A stretch of DNA of 64,000 nucleotides, from assembly GCF_024171645.1 (NCBI RefSeq), contig NZ_JALKAC010000008.1, forward strand, positions 1 to 64,000, read 5' to 3'. The notes beneath the pieces are model-generated. The model saw only the letters and a program-made list of their open reading frames with translations. It searched no databases and was not told the origin of the DNA. Both the position numbers and the translations under genes were made by a program. Below, piece after piece: positions 37,104-45,672 of the stretch; position 1 is the first letter of the stretch, and each line of letters begins with the position of its first letter. The stretch comes from Flavobacterium sp. HSC-32F16 (GTDB lineage: Bacteria; Bacteroidota; Bacteroidia; Flavobacteriales; Flavobacteriaceae).

Positions 37104-37706
37104 TTATTTAATCGTTTCTCCGGCATTTCCTGTTTTTACATCGCCGGCTCTTTTATAACTCGCTAAAATTACTCCGGTTGAAGTAACAGTGCTTTCTGTT
37201 AAAGTAAATCCCGACGGATGCGCATTATCATCAAACAGTTTTTTTCCTTTGCCTAGCAGTAACGGATGAATTTTAAGTTTGAGTTCATCTGCCAAATCAT
37301 TTTTCAATAATAAATGAACAAGCTCGCTGCTTCCCCAAACCTGAATATCCAAACCTTCAGAGTCTTTGAGTTTCTGTATATCGGCAAGACTTTTAATGAA
37401 AGTAGAATTTTTCCAATCCGATTTTTTTCTGGTTTTTGATAAAACATATTTATTTCCTTCATTAATTCCGGGCCAGAATTCGGTGTTTTTAGGCCAGTAA
37501 TCTTCCCAAATTTCAAAAGTCTTTCTGCCAAAAAGATAATCTGCAGGTTCGAGTTCATTTTCTACAGCTTTACGATACGCTTCATCCCCGTAAGGTGCTG
37601 TCCAGCCTCCATATTTAAACCCGTCCGATCGATCTTCTTTTGGTCCGCCCGGAGCCTGCATAACGCCGTCTAGTGAAATCATCGACAAAACAATTATTTT
37701 TCTCAT
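37104..37706 (-). CDS. RibD C-terminal/dihydrofolate reductase family protein
   Basis: A 200-residue protein of the RibD_C/DHFR-like superfamily: MRKIIVLSMISLDGVMQAPGG at the start, YLFGRKTFEIWEDYWP in the middle, VWGSSELVHLLL and HPLLLGKGKKLFDD toward the end. Such proteins use NADPH; the substrate is unknown. The ATG at 37706 is chosen over an in-frame start 60 bp upstream because the family begins with the KIIVL strand. A small membrane gene follows 30 bp downstream. Confidence 0.85.
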   Translation of the reverse strand: MRKIIVLSMISLDGVMQAPGGPKEDRSDGFKYGGWTAPYGDEAYRKAVENELEPADYLFGRKTFEIWEDYWPKNTEFWPGINEGNKYVLSKTRKKSDWKNSTFIKSLADIQKLKDSEGLDIQVWGSSELVHLLLKNDLADELKLKIHPLLLGKGKKLFDDNAHPSGFTLTESTVTSTGVILASYKRAGDVKTGNAGETIK

Positions 37707-37781
37707 AAATACATTGGTTTTGTGTTTATGTAAATTTAATAATAAACTTAACATATTTATAAACAAATAAATAGCGTTTTT

Positions 37782-38144
37782 TTATTCAATAACCAATTTT
37801 ACATATTTTGTTCCGTCTTCATCAATATCTTCAGCATTGTAAGCGCGTTTTCCAATCAGGTTTTTAACCGCTTTTTGTGCATCTTCTAAATCACCTCCTA
37901 ATTCAAGCGTAACCACTTTTGAAGTATTAAAAGCATCTTCATCAACAAAATCAGAAACGTGCAGGTAAAATTCATCCAGAATATCTTCAAGCGGATATTG
38001 TGAATCTTCATTTTCTTCTAATTCATATGTAACGGCAAATACATATAAATCACCATCATTTTTGTCAAAGTAAATTCCGTTTTCTATTAATTCATAATTT
38101 GGACTCTTGTATTTATCCAATTCAATCTGCCTTATATTTTTCAT
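37782..38144 (-). CDS. Hypothetical acidic protein
   Basis: A 120-residue soluble acidic protein with alternating strands and helices; ends NAEDIDEDGTKYVKLVIE. I know no function. It has no signal peptide and no obvious partner; it lies upstream of the reductase gene with a 75-bp gap on the same strand. Confidence 0.6.
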   Translation of the reverse strand: MKNIRQIELDKYKSPNYELIENGIYFDKNDGDLYVFAVTYELEENEDSQYPLEDILDEFYLHVSDFVDEDAFNTSKVVTLELGGDLEDAQKAVKNLIGKRAYNAEDIDEDGTKYVKLVIE

Positions 38145-38274
38145 TTTTAATAAAAGTTATTTACGATTTGGTTTAAGATTATCAGGCTAATATAAAGAAA
38201 TATTTAATTTCAATTTTATATTTTAGCAAAACAGAGACCAATAAAGCTTTCTGTTTTTAAATTGAATTAAAACT

Positions 38275-39060
38275 ATGCTTTTTCTCTTTTTAGGCGGCAT
38301 TTTATTTGTCTTAATAATTGTGTTCAGAATCATTGAACCCACTTATTTATTGCTTTTTAATAAGCCGTTGTTTATTTTTTGGCATCCCATTTTAAATAAA
38401 ATGAATGGTGCCGATAAAACGATTTTGCGTCGTGAATTTCCATTTTATTTAAACCTTCCAGATAAAAAGAAAGCCTATTTTGAACATCGTGTAAAATGTT
38501 TTATAGACCGTTATAATTTCGACGGAAAAGACATTGAAGTTACGCAGGAAATGAAATTAATCATTGCAGGAACCTACGTAATGCTCACTTTTGGAATGCG
38601 AACCTATCTGCTCGAATTATTTGAAAACATTGTAATCTATCCCTCAGTATATTATTCTGCAATTAATGAGGAATATCATAAAGGAGAATATAACCCCAGA
38701 ATGAAATCGGTTGTTTTTTCGTGGGAAGATTTCTTTAAGGGACATCAAAGCAAAGACAATATTAATCTCGGATTACATGAATTTACACATGTTCTGCATT
38801 TCTATTCCAGAAAAAGTGCAGATCCCAGTGCCGTCATTTTCTATGATGAATTTACTGAAATAGAAAAATATTTTGACCAGCAGCACTTAACGAATAAGCT
38901 TAAAGAAAAGCAATACTTTAGAGAATATGCTTATACCAGCAAATTTGAATTTCTTGCCGTAATTCTGGAACATTTTTTTGAAACTCCGGAAATCTTTAGA
39001 AAAGAATTTCCGGAGCTGTATGAAAATGTGCGAGCCATGATTAACTTTAGTGAAGTTTAA
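38275..39060 (+). CDS. Zinc metallopeptidase of the MtfA (M90) family
   Basis: A 261-residue protein with an N-terminal membrane helix (about residues 1-20) and the M90 active-site motif HEFTHVLHF (HExxH with Glu as base), followed by the conserved DEFTEIEKYF segment with a third zinc-ligand candidate and later FEFLAVILEHFFETP. MtfA in Escherichia coli is a peptidase linked to the Mlc regulator; membrane-anchored versions are usual in Bacteroidota and their substrates are unknown. Confidence 0.85.
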   Translation: MLFLFLGGILFVLIIVFRIIEPTYLLLFNKPLFIFWHPILNKMNGADKTILRREFPFYLNLPDKKKAYFEHRVKCFIDRYNFDGKDIEVTQEMKLIIAGTYVMLTFGMRTYLLELFENIVIYPSVYYSAINEEYHKGEYNPRMKSVVFSWEDFFKGHQSKDNINLGLHEFTHVLHFYSRKSADPSAVIFYDEFTEIEKYFDQQHLTNKLKEKQYFREYAYTSKFEFLAVILEHFFETPEIFRKEFPELYENVRAMINFSEV

Positions 39061-39073
39061 AATTCACGAAGGT

Positions 39074-39925
39074 CTATTTTGTATTCTGTAAAAAAGTTTC
39101 GATATAATTTATTACCAATGGAATATTTTGATGCTGAGGAGCATGTCCTGTTTGTGGCAGCAAAATTAGTTGTGATGTTGGCAGTTGTCTCGTCAGCGGA
39201 TACCAATTTTCTACAGCGAAACTCGTATCATGATCTCCAGAAATAATTAAAATGGGTGTTTTTGTAGTTGTTAGTTTATCTCTATAATTGTCTTTGTCTT
39301 CGGCAGCGTTTTCGCCTCCTGCAAAATACAGTTGAAAAATATCCATAGTCGAAGGAATTTTAGAAACATCAATTCTTTGAGCAATGCGGTCATGAGAAGC
39401 TTTTGCTGCCTTTTTACTTTCTTCAGATTCCGGTTCGAAAAAAAGAATAACTTCATCATTAAAATCATTTACTGGTTTTAGCGCATGATCCAGAAATGAT
39501 TGTTCCAATGGTATGACTCTTTTTCCTATCGGCCCCGTTCCCAGTAATATAGTATGTGTAACCAATTCCGGGTATTGGTGTATTGCCGCTTGTGTCACTA
39601 ATCCGCCATACGACCAACCCATAAAAATGGCACTTTTAATTTTCAGAAAATCAGCGAGATCTTTTACATCTTTAGCTACTTCTTTAACGTTCGTTGGCAG
39701 CGTTCCTGTTGAATAGCCAATTCCGGAATAATCAAAAGTAATAACCTGATGTTTCTCGGCCAGAAGATCCAAAAACAATGGATCCCAAGTATCCAATGTT
39801 CCTCTAAAACGATTAATTAGAATTATCGGACTTCCTTCGCCTATAGAACGATAAGCAATTTTTCTTTCGGAAAGTTCTGCAAATTGGGTTTCAGAATTCG
39901 ATGCGTTTATTTTTGATGTACTCAT
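39074..39925 (-). CDS. Alpha/beta hydrolase
   Basis: A 283-residue alpha/beta hydrolase. The oxyanion strand is PIILINRFRGTLDTW, the nucleophile elbow GWSYGG (Ser about residue 105), the acid in ISGDHDTSF and the His in PQTGHAPQHQ. LINRFRGT in place of the usual HG motif is typical of a subgroup of cytoplasmic hydrolases. No signal peptide. Substrate unknown; stands alone. Confidence 0.85.
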   Translation of the reverse strand: MSTSKINASNSETQFAELSERKIAYRSIGEGSPIILINRFRGTLDTWDPLFLDLLAEKHQVITFDYSGIGYSTGTLPTNVKEVAKDVKDLADFLKIKSAIFMGWSYGGLVTQAAIHQYPELVTHTILLGTGPIGKRVIPLEQSFLDHALKPVNDFNDEVILFFEPESEESKKAAKASHDRIAQRIDVSKIPSTMDIFQLYFAGGENAAEDKDNYRDKLTTTKTPILIISGDHDTSFAVENWYPLTRQLPTSQLILLPQTGHAPQHQNIPLVINYIETFLQNTK

Positions 39926-40075
39926 TACTTTTAAGATTTTGGTTAATAATTAATTAAGAAACAATTTTAATGCCTTTTGAAAAAATATTTAAAATCAGGC
40001 TTCAACAGAATATGACGTTTATTTTTTCAGTTTTATTTCGCTAAAAAAATAGCCATTCACGAAATATAGAAAATG

Positions 40076-40756
40076 TTACAGTTCAATTGTATCGCCTATT
40101 TTTGGTAAAAAAAGATTAAAACCAGCTTTTTGAAAATCGGCTAAAGCTTTTTGATGATCCATTTTTATAAAACCAAAAGTGTCGTAATGAACACCTAATA
40201 TTTTATTGACTCCAACCAGTTTCGAAGCTTCAATTGCTTCTTCAACTCCCATTGTTAAACCATCGCCAATTGGGAAAACAGCAAAATCAAGTTTGGTAAA
40301 TTTCGGAATCAGTTTCATGTCTAAAGTCAGGGCAGTGTCGCCGCTGTAATAAAAATTCCCATCAGAAGTCGTTATAACAAAACCAGTGGCAATTCCGCCA
40401 TAACTTCCATCTATAAAACTGCTTGGATGCTGTGCTATAACACATTTGACAGTTCCAAAATCAAAACTGAATTTTCCGCCCGGATTTATTGGATGTGCAT
40501 TTTCAATTCCGTTTTTTAAAAGCCAGTTGTAGATTTCAAAGTTTCCCAGGACTTTAGCTCCGGTATTTTTAGCAATTCTTTCAACATCCAGAATATGATC
40601 GTAATGTGCATGCGAAATAAAATTATAATCAGCTTTTATTTCGTCGACATTAATGTGTTTGGCTAATTCATTTGGTGTAATAAAAGGGTCAAAAAGAAGA
40701 TGTTTTCCGTTAGCATAAACAGAAAAACACGAATGGCCGTAATACGTTAGTTTCAT
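40076..40756 (-). CDS. UPF0173 metal-dependent hydrolase, beta-lactamase fold
   Basis: A 226-residue MBL-fold protein. The metal motif SHAHYDHILD (HxHxDH) is at about residues 48-57, with further ligands in AQHPSSF, YSGDTALTLD and GVHYDTFG. The short start MKLTYYGHSCF is typical of UPF0173. Physiological substrate unknown. Confidence 0.9.
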   Translation of the reverse strand: MKLTYYGHSCFSVYANGKHLLFDPFITPNELAKHINVDEIKADYNFISHAHYDHILDVERIAKNTGAKVLGNFEIYNWLLKNGIENAHPINPGGKFSFDFGTVKCVIAQHPSSFIDGSYGGIATGFVITTSDGNFYYSGDTALTLDMKLIPKFTKLDFAVFPIGDGLTMGVEEAIEASKLVGVNKILGVHYDTFGFIKMDHQKALADFQKAGFNLFLPKIGDTIEL

Positions 40757-40816
40757 AAAATATGTTTTTTAGGATTAATAATCTGTTGATTTTTAGTTCA
40801 ATAAAGATACCAATAA

Positions 40817-40847
40817 AAAATGCGCAGTTGTTTTTACTGCGCATTTT
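40817..40847 (-). terminator. Terminator after thioredoxin-fold gene
   Basis: AAAATGCGCAG at 40817-40827 pairs with CTGCGCATTTT at 40837-40847; on the minus strand the stem runs into a T stretch. It closes the gene at 40871. Confidence 0.75.
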
Positions 40848-40870
40848 AAACTTTAAGATTTTGAGTAAAT

Positions 40871-42712
40871 CTATTTTAATTCATTGTCAATCATTTCTTC
40901 TAAGTTACCGTTATCATGGCCTGAAAACAGAATATTTCCATCTTTCCCAATAAGAATAGATGTTGGAATTCCATTTATTCTATAATTAGCCACCACTTCT
41001 GATTTAGAATCAAAAACAACATTAAAATTGTATTTTTTTTCAGTTATATAATTTGTAACGTTTTTTAAAACTTCATCTTCTTTTTTGTTTTCCCAGGTAT
41101 TTATAAATAAAAAAGCGACATCCTTGTCTTTGTATTGCGCAACTAATTCCTGCATTTTAGGGAAAGAAGCTTTACAGGGACCACACCATGTTGCCCAAAA
41201 ATCAAGTACTACAACTTTACCTCTGTAATCTGAAAGTTTGACTTCTTTTCCTTCCATATTTTTCAAAGCAAAATCAGTTGCAACAGCAGTTCCAAAAGTA
41301 TCTATTACATTTTTCGCTCTGGCCGCTTTAAGGTTTTGATCTGCTTTTTCTTTTAATTTTTCATAGCCATCAGGAGGAAGATTTTGTGCGGCGTATATTT
41401 CTTTTAATTTGGTAATGAATATTGCTGGAGGAACAGTATTGCTATTGATTTCATTTTCGATATATTCTTTAATTTCACCCTGACTTTTGACTTTTTCAAG
41501 AATCGCTAAATAACATTCCTTACCATTAGAATCTAATCCTCCAATTTTTCTTAAATTGTCCTGATAATTAAAGGCCTCTTTATATTTACCTTGTTTGTAA
41601 AGTATATGAGCATATGTATCTGCATACATATTGTACAAACTTTGATAGTCCGGAAAATAATTTTCTTTTTTCTTTTCCTCCAAAAGGTCTAATGATCTTT
41701 TAGAAATCGCTGCAGCAAAGTCAAGATCTTTGCCGGGAGCTTTTAAGGATTCTCCAGACAAAATCCAGGCAGCGTCGTTATATGTACTTGAGGGATTATA
41801 TAAATAAGACTCGATTGATTTTGCTTTTTCAAGATCTTTTTTATCCAGATATATGCGTGCTAAATTTCCATAGAAATAACTTAATGATCTTTTAGAATGA
41901 TCATTAAATTTTGTTTTAAGCGTATTTATTGATTCTAAAACATAAGCTTCGTTCTTGTCAGGATGATCTATAAAACCTTGAATAAATGTTGTTTTTTGCA
42001 TTTCCCCGTTCGGGTATTTTTTTAAGACATCTTTTTTAATTTTTTCTGTTTCTGCTGTCATACCATACCTTCCGTATATATAATAGGCGGTAACTAAACT
42101 ACTTTCAGTGTTTTTCTTCATACATCTTTCGGCAAAAGCTATTGTTTCATCCTTAAGCTCTGATTTTTTAACTTTTCCCAGATTGTACAAGTAATTGAAA
42201 TAAGGTTTGTCATTTTTTAATTCAGGATATTTTTTGAACAAAGCTTCATATTCAGGAACCAGATTCTCTGGCTTATCATCTAAATCTAGTTTGAATAAAT
42301 TAATACCATAATGGCGAATGAAAATTTCATTAGCCTGCGTTTTGCCTAATTCAGACTCATTTTCTGTTTTAAGAGGTACGATATATCCTTTATTATTATT
42401 GTTATCGGCAATTTTTTGCAAGTCGCTTATTACAACTAAAATCGTTCTGGCAGCATCTGGAACTTTTGCGGTAAATTCATAACCTTTTTCACTTTTCTTT
42501 ACTGGACTTAAATCTAAACCAAAATCATCATCAAAAGCATATAGAACATTAGCTTTAGAGTTAGGTTCTATTACTAAACCTGCTGGTGGTTCGTACACAT
42601 AAGTATTTTCAACACCTGCTTTGAATTTTGCGTTTTTTAAATAGATTTTCCCGTTTTGAGAAAACGCGTTATTAATTAGTATAAATAATAAGAAAAAGGT
42701 GATTTTTTTCAT
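40871..42712 (-). CDS. TlpA-family thioredoxin-fold protein with TPR-like middle
   Basis: A 613-residue exported protein (signal peptide to about residue 18, FLLFILINNAFSQ). Residues about 160-450 are helical and repeat-like. The C-terminal 140 residues are a TlpA/AhpC-type thioredoxin domain with WATWCGPCKASF (active CxxC) and GIPTSILIGKDG containing the cis-proline. It probably acts in periplasmic disulfide reduction. Long N-terminal extensions like this are common in Bacteroidota. Confidence 0.9.
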   Translation of the reverse strand: MKKITFFLLFILINNAFSQNGKIYLKNAKFKAGVENTYVYEPPAGLVIEPNSKANVLYAFDDDFGLDLSPVKKSEKGYEFTAKVPDAARTILVVISDLQKIADNNNNKGYIVPLKTENESELGKTQANEIFIRHYGINLFKLDLDDKPENLVPEYEALFKKYPELKNDKPYFNYLYNLGKVKKSELKDETIAFAERCMKKNTESSLVTAYYIYGRYGMTAETEKIKKDVLKKYPNGEMQKTTFIQGFIDHPDKNEAYVLESINTLKTKFNDHSKRSLSYFYGNLARIYLDKKDLEKAKSIESYLYNPSSTYNDAAWILSGESLKAPGKDLDFAAAISKRSLDLLEEKKKENYFPDYQSLYNMYADTYAHILYKQGKYKEAFNYQDNLRKIGGLDSNGKECYLAILEKVKSQGEIKEYIENEINSNTVPPAIFITKLKEIYAAQNLPPDGYEKLKEKADQNLKAARAKNVIDTFGTAVATDFALKNMEGKEVKLSDYRGKVVVLDFWATWCGPCKASFPKMQELVAQYKDKDVAFLFINTWENKKEDEVLKNVTNYITEKKYNFNVVFDSKSEVVANYRINGIPTSILIGKDGNILFSGHDNGNLEEMIDNELK

Positions 42713-42773
42713 TCGTTTTTGTGGTTTTTGGTTAGATGATTAGAGAATAGGAGTATTGTCAATATTTTTTTAA

Positions 42774-43658
42774 TCAATAGTTTGAATCTTTTTTTATCCC
42801 AAACACCGTTCTGTAAAACTCATATCCATTTTCAGCACGATCAGGAAGAAACCTTTGGCGGTATTCATCAGCTCCTAAATCTTCTAAAAGCTGTATGTTG
42901 AACTGATTTAAATACTCAGGTAATTCATTGGGTATAAAACCAAAAGTCCAATGTTCTTCTAATTTTTCAAGATCTTTTAAAAGCTTTTCTCCGCCTAAAA
43001 ATAATTCAGGTTTATAAAGTATTTCTTTATGGACATAAGTAAAAATAACGCAGCTGTTTTTAGCAAATTTAGAAATGAAAGAAAAGGTGCTTTTTACTGC
43101 TTCTTCGGTTAGGTAATTGGTTACACCTTCCCATATTACGGCCGTAGGTTTAGAAAAATCCAGGTTGTTTTCTACTGCCAATTGATCGAGGCTTTGTTTG
43201 TTAAAATCAATTTGAAGAAAAGTGACGTTTTCTGGAATTCTGCCAATACGTTTTTTATAGATTTCGGCTTTAAAGTTTGACGTATTAGGATGATCAATTT
43301 CTATTACAGGAACTGATTTTAAAAAATCAAGACGTATGGCTCTGGTGTCAAAACCAGCCCCTAAAATTATAACTTGCTCAACACCTTTTGAAACGGCTGT
43401 TTTAAGCAATTCGTCAATATATTTTGTTCTGGCAATTCCAGAAGATAAAGCACCCGGAATCTTTTTGTTAATTACATTGTTGATGTATTTTGCAAAAACC
43501 GGATATTTGGACAATCGAACAGCGAGCCTTAATTTAGAATCTACAAAATGTACAGCATAAGGATCTGAAAAAAGTCGGTTATTTTGACTGCGTTTAGTTT
43601 CCAGCGCTCTAAAGAAAGCCATATATTGAGCTGTTCTGCTGGTTTTTTGAGCTTTCAT
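42774..43658 (-). CDS. Class I SAM-dependent methyltransferase (LCMT-like)
   Basis: A 294-residue protein of the leucine carboxyl methyltransferase-like group. It starts TSRTAQYMAFFRALE and carries VIILGAGFDTRAIRL (SAM motif I), VIEIDHP and AVIWEGVTNYLTEEAV. Several members act on small molecules; the substrate here is unknown. It follows the DUF962 gene with 3 bp between them, so the two form an operon. Confidence 0.9.
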   Translation of the reverse strand: MKAQKTSRTAQYMAFFRALETKRSQNNRLFSDPYAVHFVDSKLRLAVRLSKYPVFAKYINNVINKKIPGALSSGIARTKYIDELLKTAVSKGVEQVIILGAGFDTRAIRLDFLKSVPVIEIDHPNTSNFKAEIYKKRIGRIPENVTFLQIDFNKQSLDQLAVENNLDFSKPTAVIWEGVTNYLTEEAVKSTFSFISKFAKNSCVIFTYVHKEILYKPELFLGGEKLLKDLEKLEEHWTFGFIPNELPEYLNQFNIQLLEDLGADEYRQRFLPDRAENGYEFYRTVFGIKKDSNY

Positions 43659-43661
43659 GAT

Positions 43662-44126
43662 TTACTTTCTTGAAAATAAATTTTCTACAACCCAAGCCGG
43701 ACCAATCAATAAAAACTGGAGGTCTTTTAAGAAAGACGGTTTTTTGCCTTCAATATTATGACCATAAAACTGCCCAATCCAAGCAATTACAAAAACGCCG
43801 ATCGAGAATGCCCATAACGGAAAAATCTGGCCGATATAATAATTAACAACCAGACAAATTCCTGAAAAAACGGCAATTTTTAACGCCATTGCAATCGATA
43901 ATCTTATATAGAAAATAAGAACAAAAAGCAAAACTACAAAAGCCCAGTTTTCGATAATGGGTGCATTTAGTTTTAAAGTATTGGCAATAATACCACTCGG
44001 AATACTCATTAATAAACCTACAATAGAAAAGTAAATTGCCGGAACGCAAATGTAATGTATCGCTTTGTTTTTTGGGTTTTGATGACTTACGGCATATTCT
44101 GCAAACCATTGGTCTAATGTTCTCAT
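43662..44126 (-). CDS. Mpo1-like DUF962 membrane protein
   Basis: A 154-residue protein with four hydrophobic segments and the DUF962 signatures FAEYAVSHQNPKNKAIHYICVP at the start and WIGQFYGHNIEGKKPSF toward the end. Yeast Mpo1 is a dioxygenase in fatty acid alpha-oxidation that uses conserved His residues; the His positions visible here agree. Paired with the methyltransferase gene. Confidence 0.88.
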   Translation of the reverse strand: MRTLDQWFAEYAVSHQNPKNKAIHYICVPAIYFSIVGLLMSIPSGIIANTLKLNAPIIENWAFVVLLFVLIFYIRLSIAMALKIAVFSGICLVVNYYIGQIFPLWAFSIGVFVIAWIGQFYGHNIEGKKPSFLKDLQFLLIGPAWVVENLFSRK

Positions 44127-44174
44127 TTTTTTGGTTTTATAAGGTTAGTTACCGTAAATCTAATAAAATTTCCG

Positions 44175-44777
44175 TTAGTTTTTACCGTGTTGTATTTTCA
44201 TTATTTCATTTACAATAGCGACGGCTTTTTCAAAAGTAATTCCGTTTTCCTGATCGATTTTTAAAGGATGATTTTCTTCGATCATTTTTATTTCGGGAAT
44301 AAGTCCCAGTTCTTGTTCTATGGCAATGGTTTTAAGAGAAATGGTTTTGCCATACGCAGGAACATCAGTCTGCATCCATCCAAAATAAGGTTCTTGGTTA
44401 ACACGATTTGGATCTTCCCATAAATCCATTCGCAGGCAGAAATTATCCTTACTTATAGTGGTCCAGACATTAAAAACGAGATCTTCATGATAATCGATTA
44501 TCGGGATGGTTAATCTTCCTCGGTGAAAAAAATGTTCTTCATCGACATAACACCAGCTCCCGCCATACTCAATTCGCTGTTCTCTTTCTTCAGGCGGAAC
44601 AGAATAGTAGTAAGCAGGAAATTCATTGCCGAAACATAAAGGCATTTCGTCGTAAGTTTCGCCGCAGCAAGAACAGGTATAATTTGAATTTGTTTCGTTT
44701 GAAGAAGAATTGGATAGTTTCAAAGGATATTTTTTTGTGAGGTTGTAAATTCTAAAAAGCGGCGCAGAAGTTTTCAT
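44175..44777 (-). CDS. DUF2199 domain protein
   Basis: A 200-residue soluble protein with a CSCCGETYDEMPLCFG zinc-ribbon-like start at about residue 34, then GSWCYVDEEHFFHRGRLTIPI and FGWMQTDVP, all typical of DUF2199. Function unknown. It begins 26 bp after the gasdermin-like gene on the same strand, so the two are probably co-transcribed. Confidence 0.85.
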   Translation of the reverse strand: MKTSAPLFRIYNLTKKYPLKLSNSSSNETNSNYTCSCCGETYDEMPLCFGNEFPAYYYSVPPEEREQRIEYGGSWCYVDEEHFFHRGRLTIPIIDYHEDLVFNVWTTISKDNFCLRMDLWEDPNRVNQEPYFGWMQTDVPAYGKTISLKTIAIEQELGLIPEIKMIEENHPLKIDQENGITFEKAVAIVNEIMKIQHGKN

Positions 44778-44803
44778 TCTCCTGCGCGCTTTAATTAATT
44801 GGA

Positions 44804-45505
44804 TTAAAATATATCACTGGTATCAGTTACTAATTTTAATTTTTTAAATCGGCTTTTGTCATAATCGATTCGGCTGGCTTTTACCGCTACAGGAAAAAGG
44901 GTGTCTGTATTAGAAACCATTTTGAGCTGTTTCTGGTTGTTGATTGTAAAATCGACTTTACCGCTGGCAATTTCGTTTAAACTGGCCACTAAATTATTTT
45001 CTAAAACAAAATCAGTTTCTATATCAACAATTACATTTTTTGCGAAAACAATACCGCTTATAACCAGAATATAATTTCGGTTGGCATTTTTTAGAAGAGA
45101 AGGATTTGGATGCAGAAAATCGGCTCCAAACATATAATCTTCCAGATTTCCCATTGCATATTCTTTGGTAACCGAATTATCATAACTGATGGTTACTTTT
45201 TTTCCTGATTTAATTTTTGAAGTTAATTCAAATGTTCCCAAACCAAGCGTCTCCATGATTTGTTGAAGAAGTGTGATACCAATATTAAATCCGTAATCAT
45301 CTTTTTGGGTAGAATTGATGTTTAGTGCCGGATTTTCAATTTCGTTTAAAACCACATTGCTTTTAAAAGCATGCTCTATATGGGCGTAATAAAGCTGTGC
45401 TTCGTCAAATGGTTTTTTAATCCATAATTGCAATGGCTTGTGGTTTCTAACAGGGCCCTGAATAATATCATAGCCCTGATCGCTTAAAAAATTTGTAAGT
45501 TTCAT
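44804..45505 (-). CDS. Bacterial gasdermin-like pore-forming protein (candidate)
   Basis: A 233-residue soluble protein without signal peptide. Segments in order follow the bacterial gasdermin pattern as I know it: FLSDQGYDIIQGP and KPLQLW (residues 6-28), FNIGITLLQQIMETLG (73-88), VTISYDNSV (104-112), the loop AMGNLEDYMFGADFLHPNP (117-135), YILVISGIVFAKNVIVD (145-161), SLNEIASGKVDF (175-186) and FPVAVKASRIDYD (204-216). Bacterial gasdermins form membrane pores after protease cleavage of a short C-terminal peptide. Here only about 17 residues follow the last core strand, no cysteine exists for the usual N-terminal palmitoylation, and no protease gene is adjacent. Assignment by pattern only. 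Confidence 0.6.
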   Translation of the reverse strand: MKLTNFLSDQGYDIIQGPVRNHKPLQLWIKKPFDEAQLYYAHIEHAFKSNVVLNEIENPALNINSTQKDDYGFNIGITLLQQIMETLGLGTFELTSKIKSGKKVTISYDNSVTKEYAMGNLEDYMFGADFLHPNPSLLKNANRNYILVISGIVFAKNVIVDIETDFVLENNLVASLNEIASGKVDFTINNQKQLKMVSNTDTLFPVAVKASRIDYDKSRFKKLKLVTDTSDIF

Positions 45506-45672
45506 TTTTTGGGGTCTTTAAAGTTATCTTACTCGTTATTGATAACAATTGTTTGTGAGGTTAAATATAATTTAAAATCTACAATTGTTCTTACAAAATT
45601 ACGGATTGATAAAGAAGTATGCTCCTAAAAAATATATTATTTAAGTTAAAAAATCGCATTTAAATTTTAAAC

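Noticed and set aside
37707..37766. Upstream start for the RibD_C-family gene
   Set aside because: The extra 20 residues (HKHKT and leucines) do not belong to the fold, which begins with the strand at MRKIIVL.
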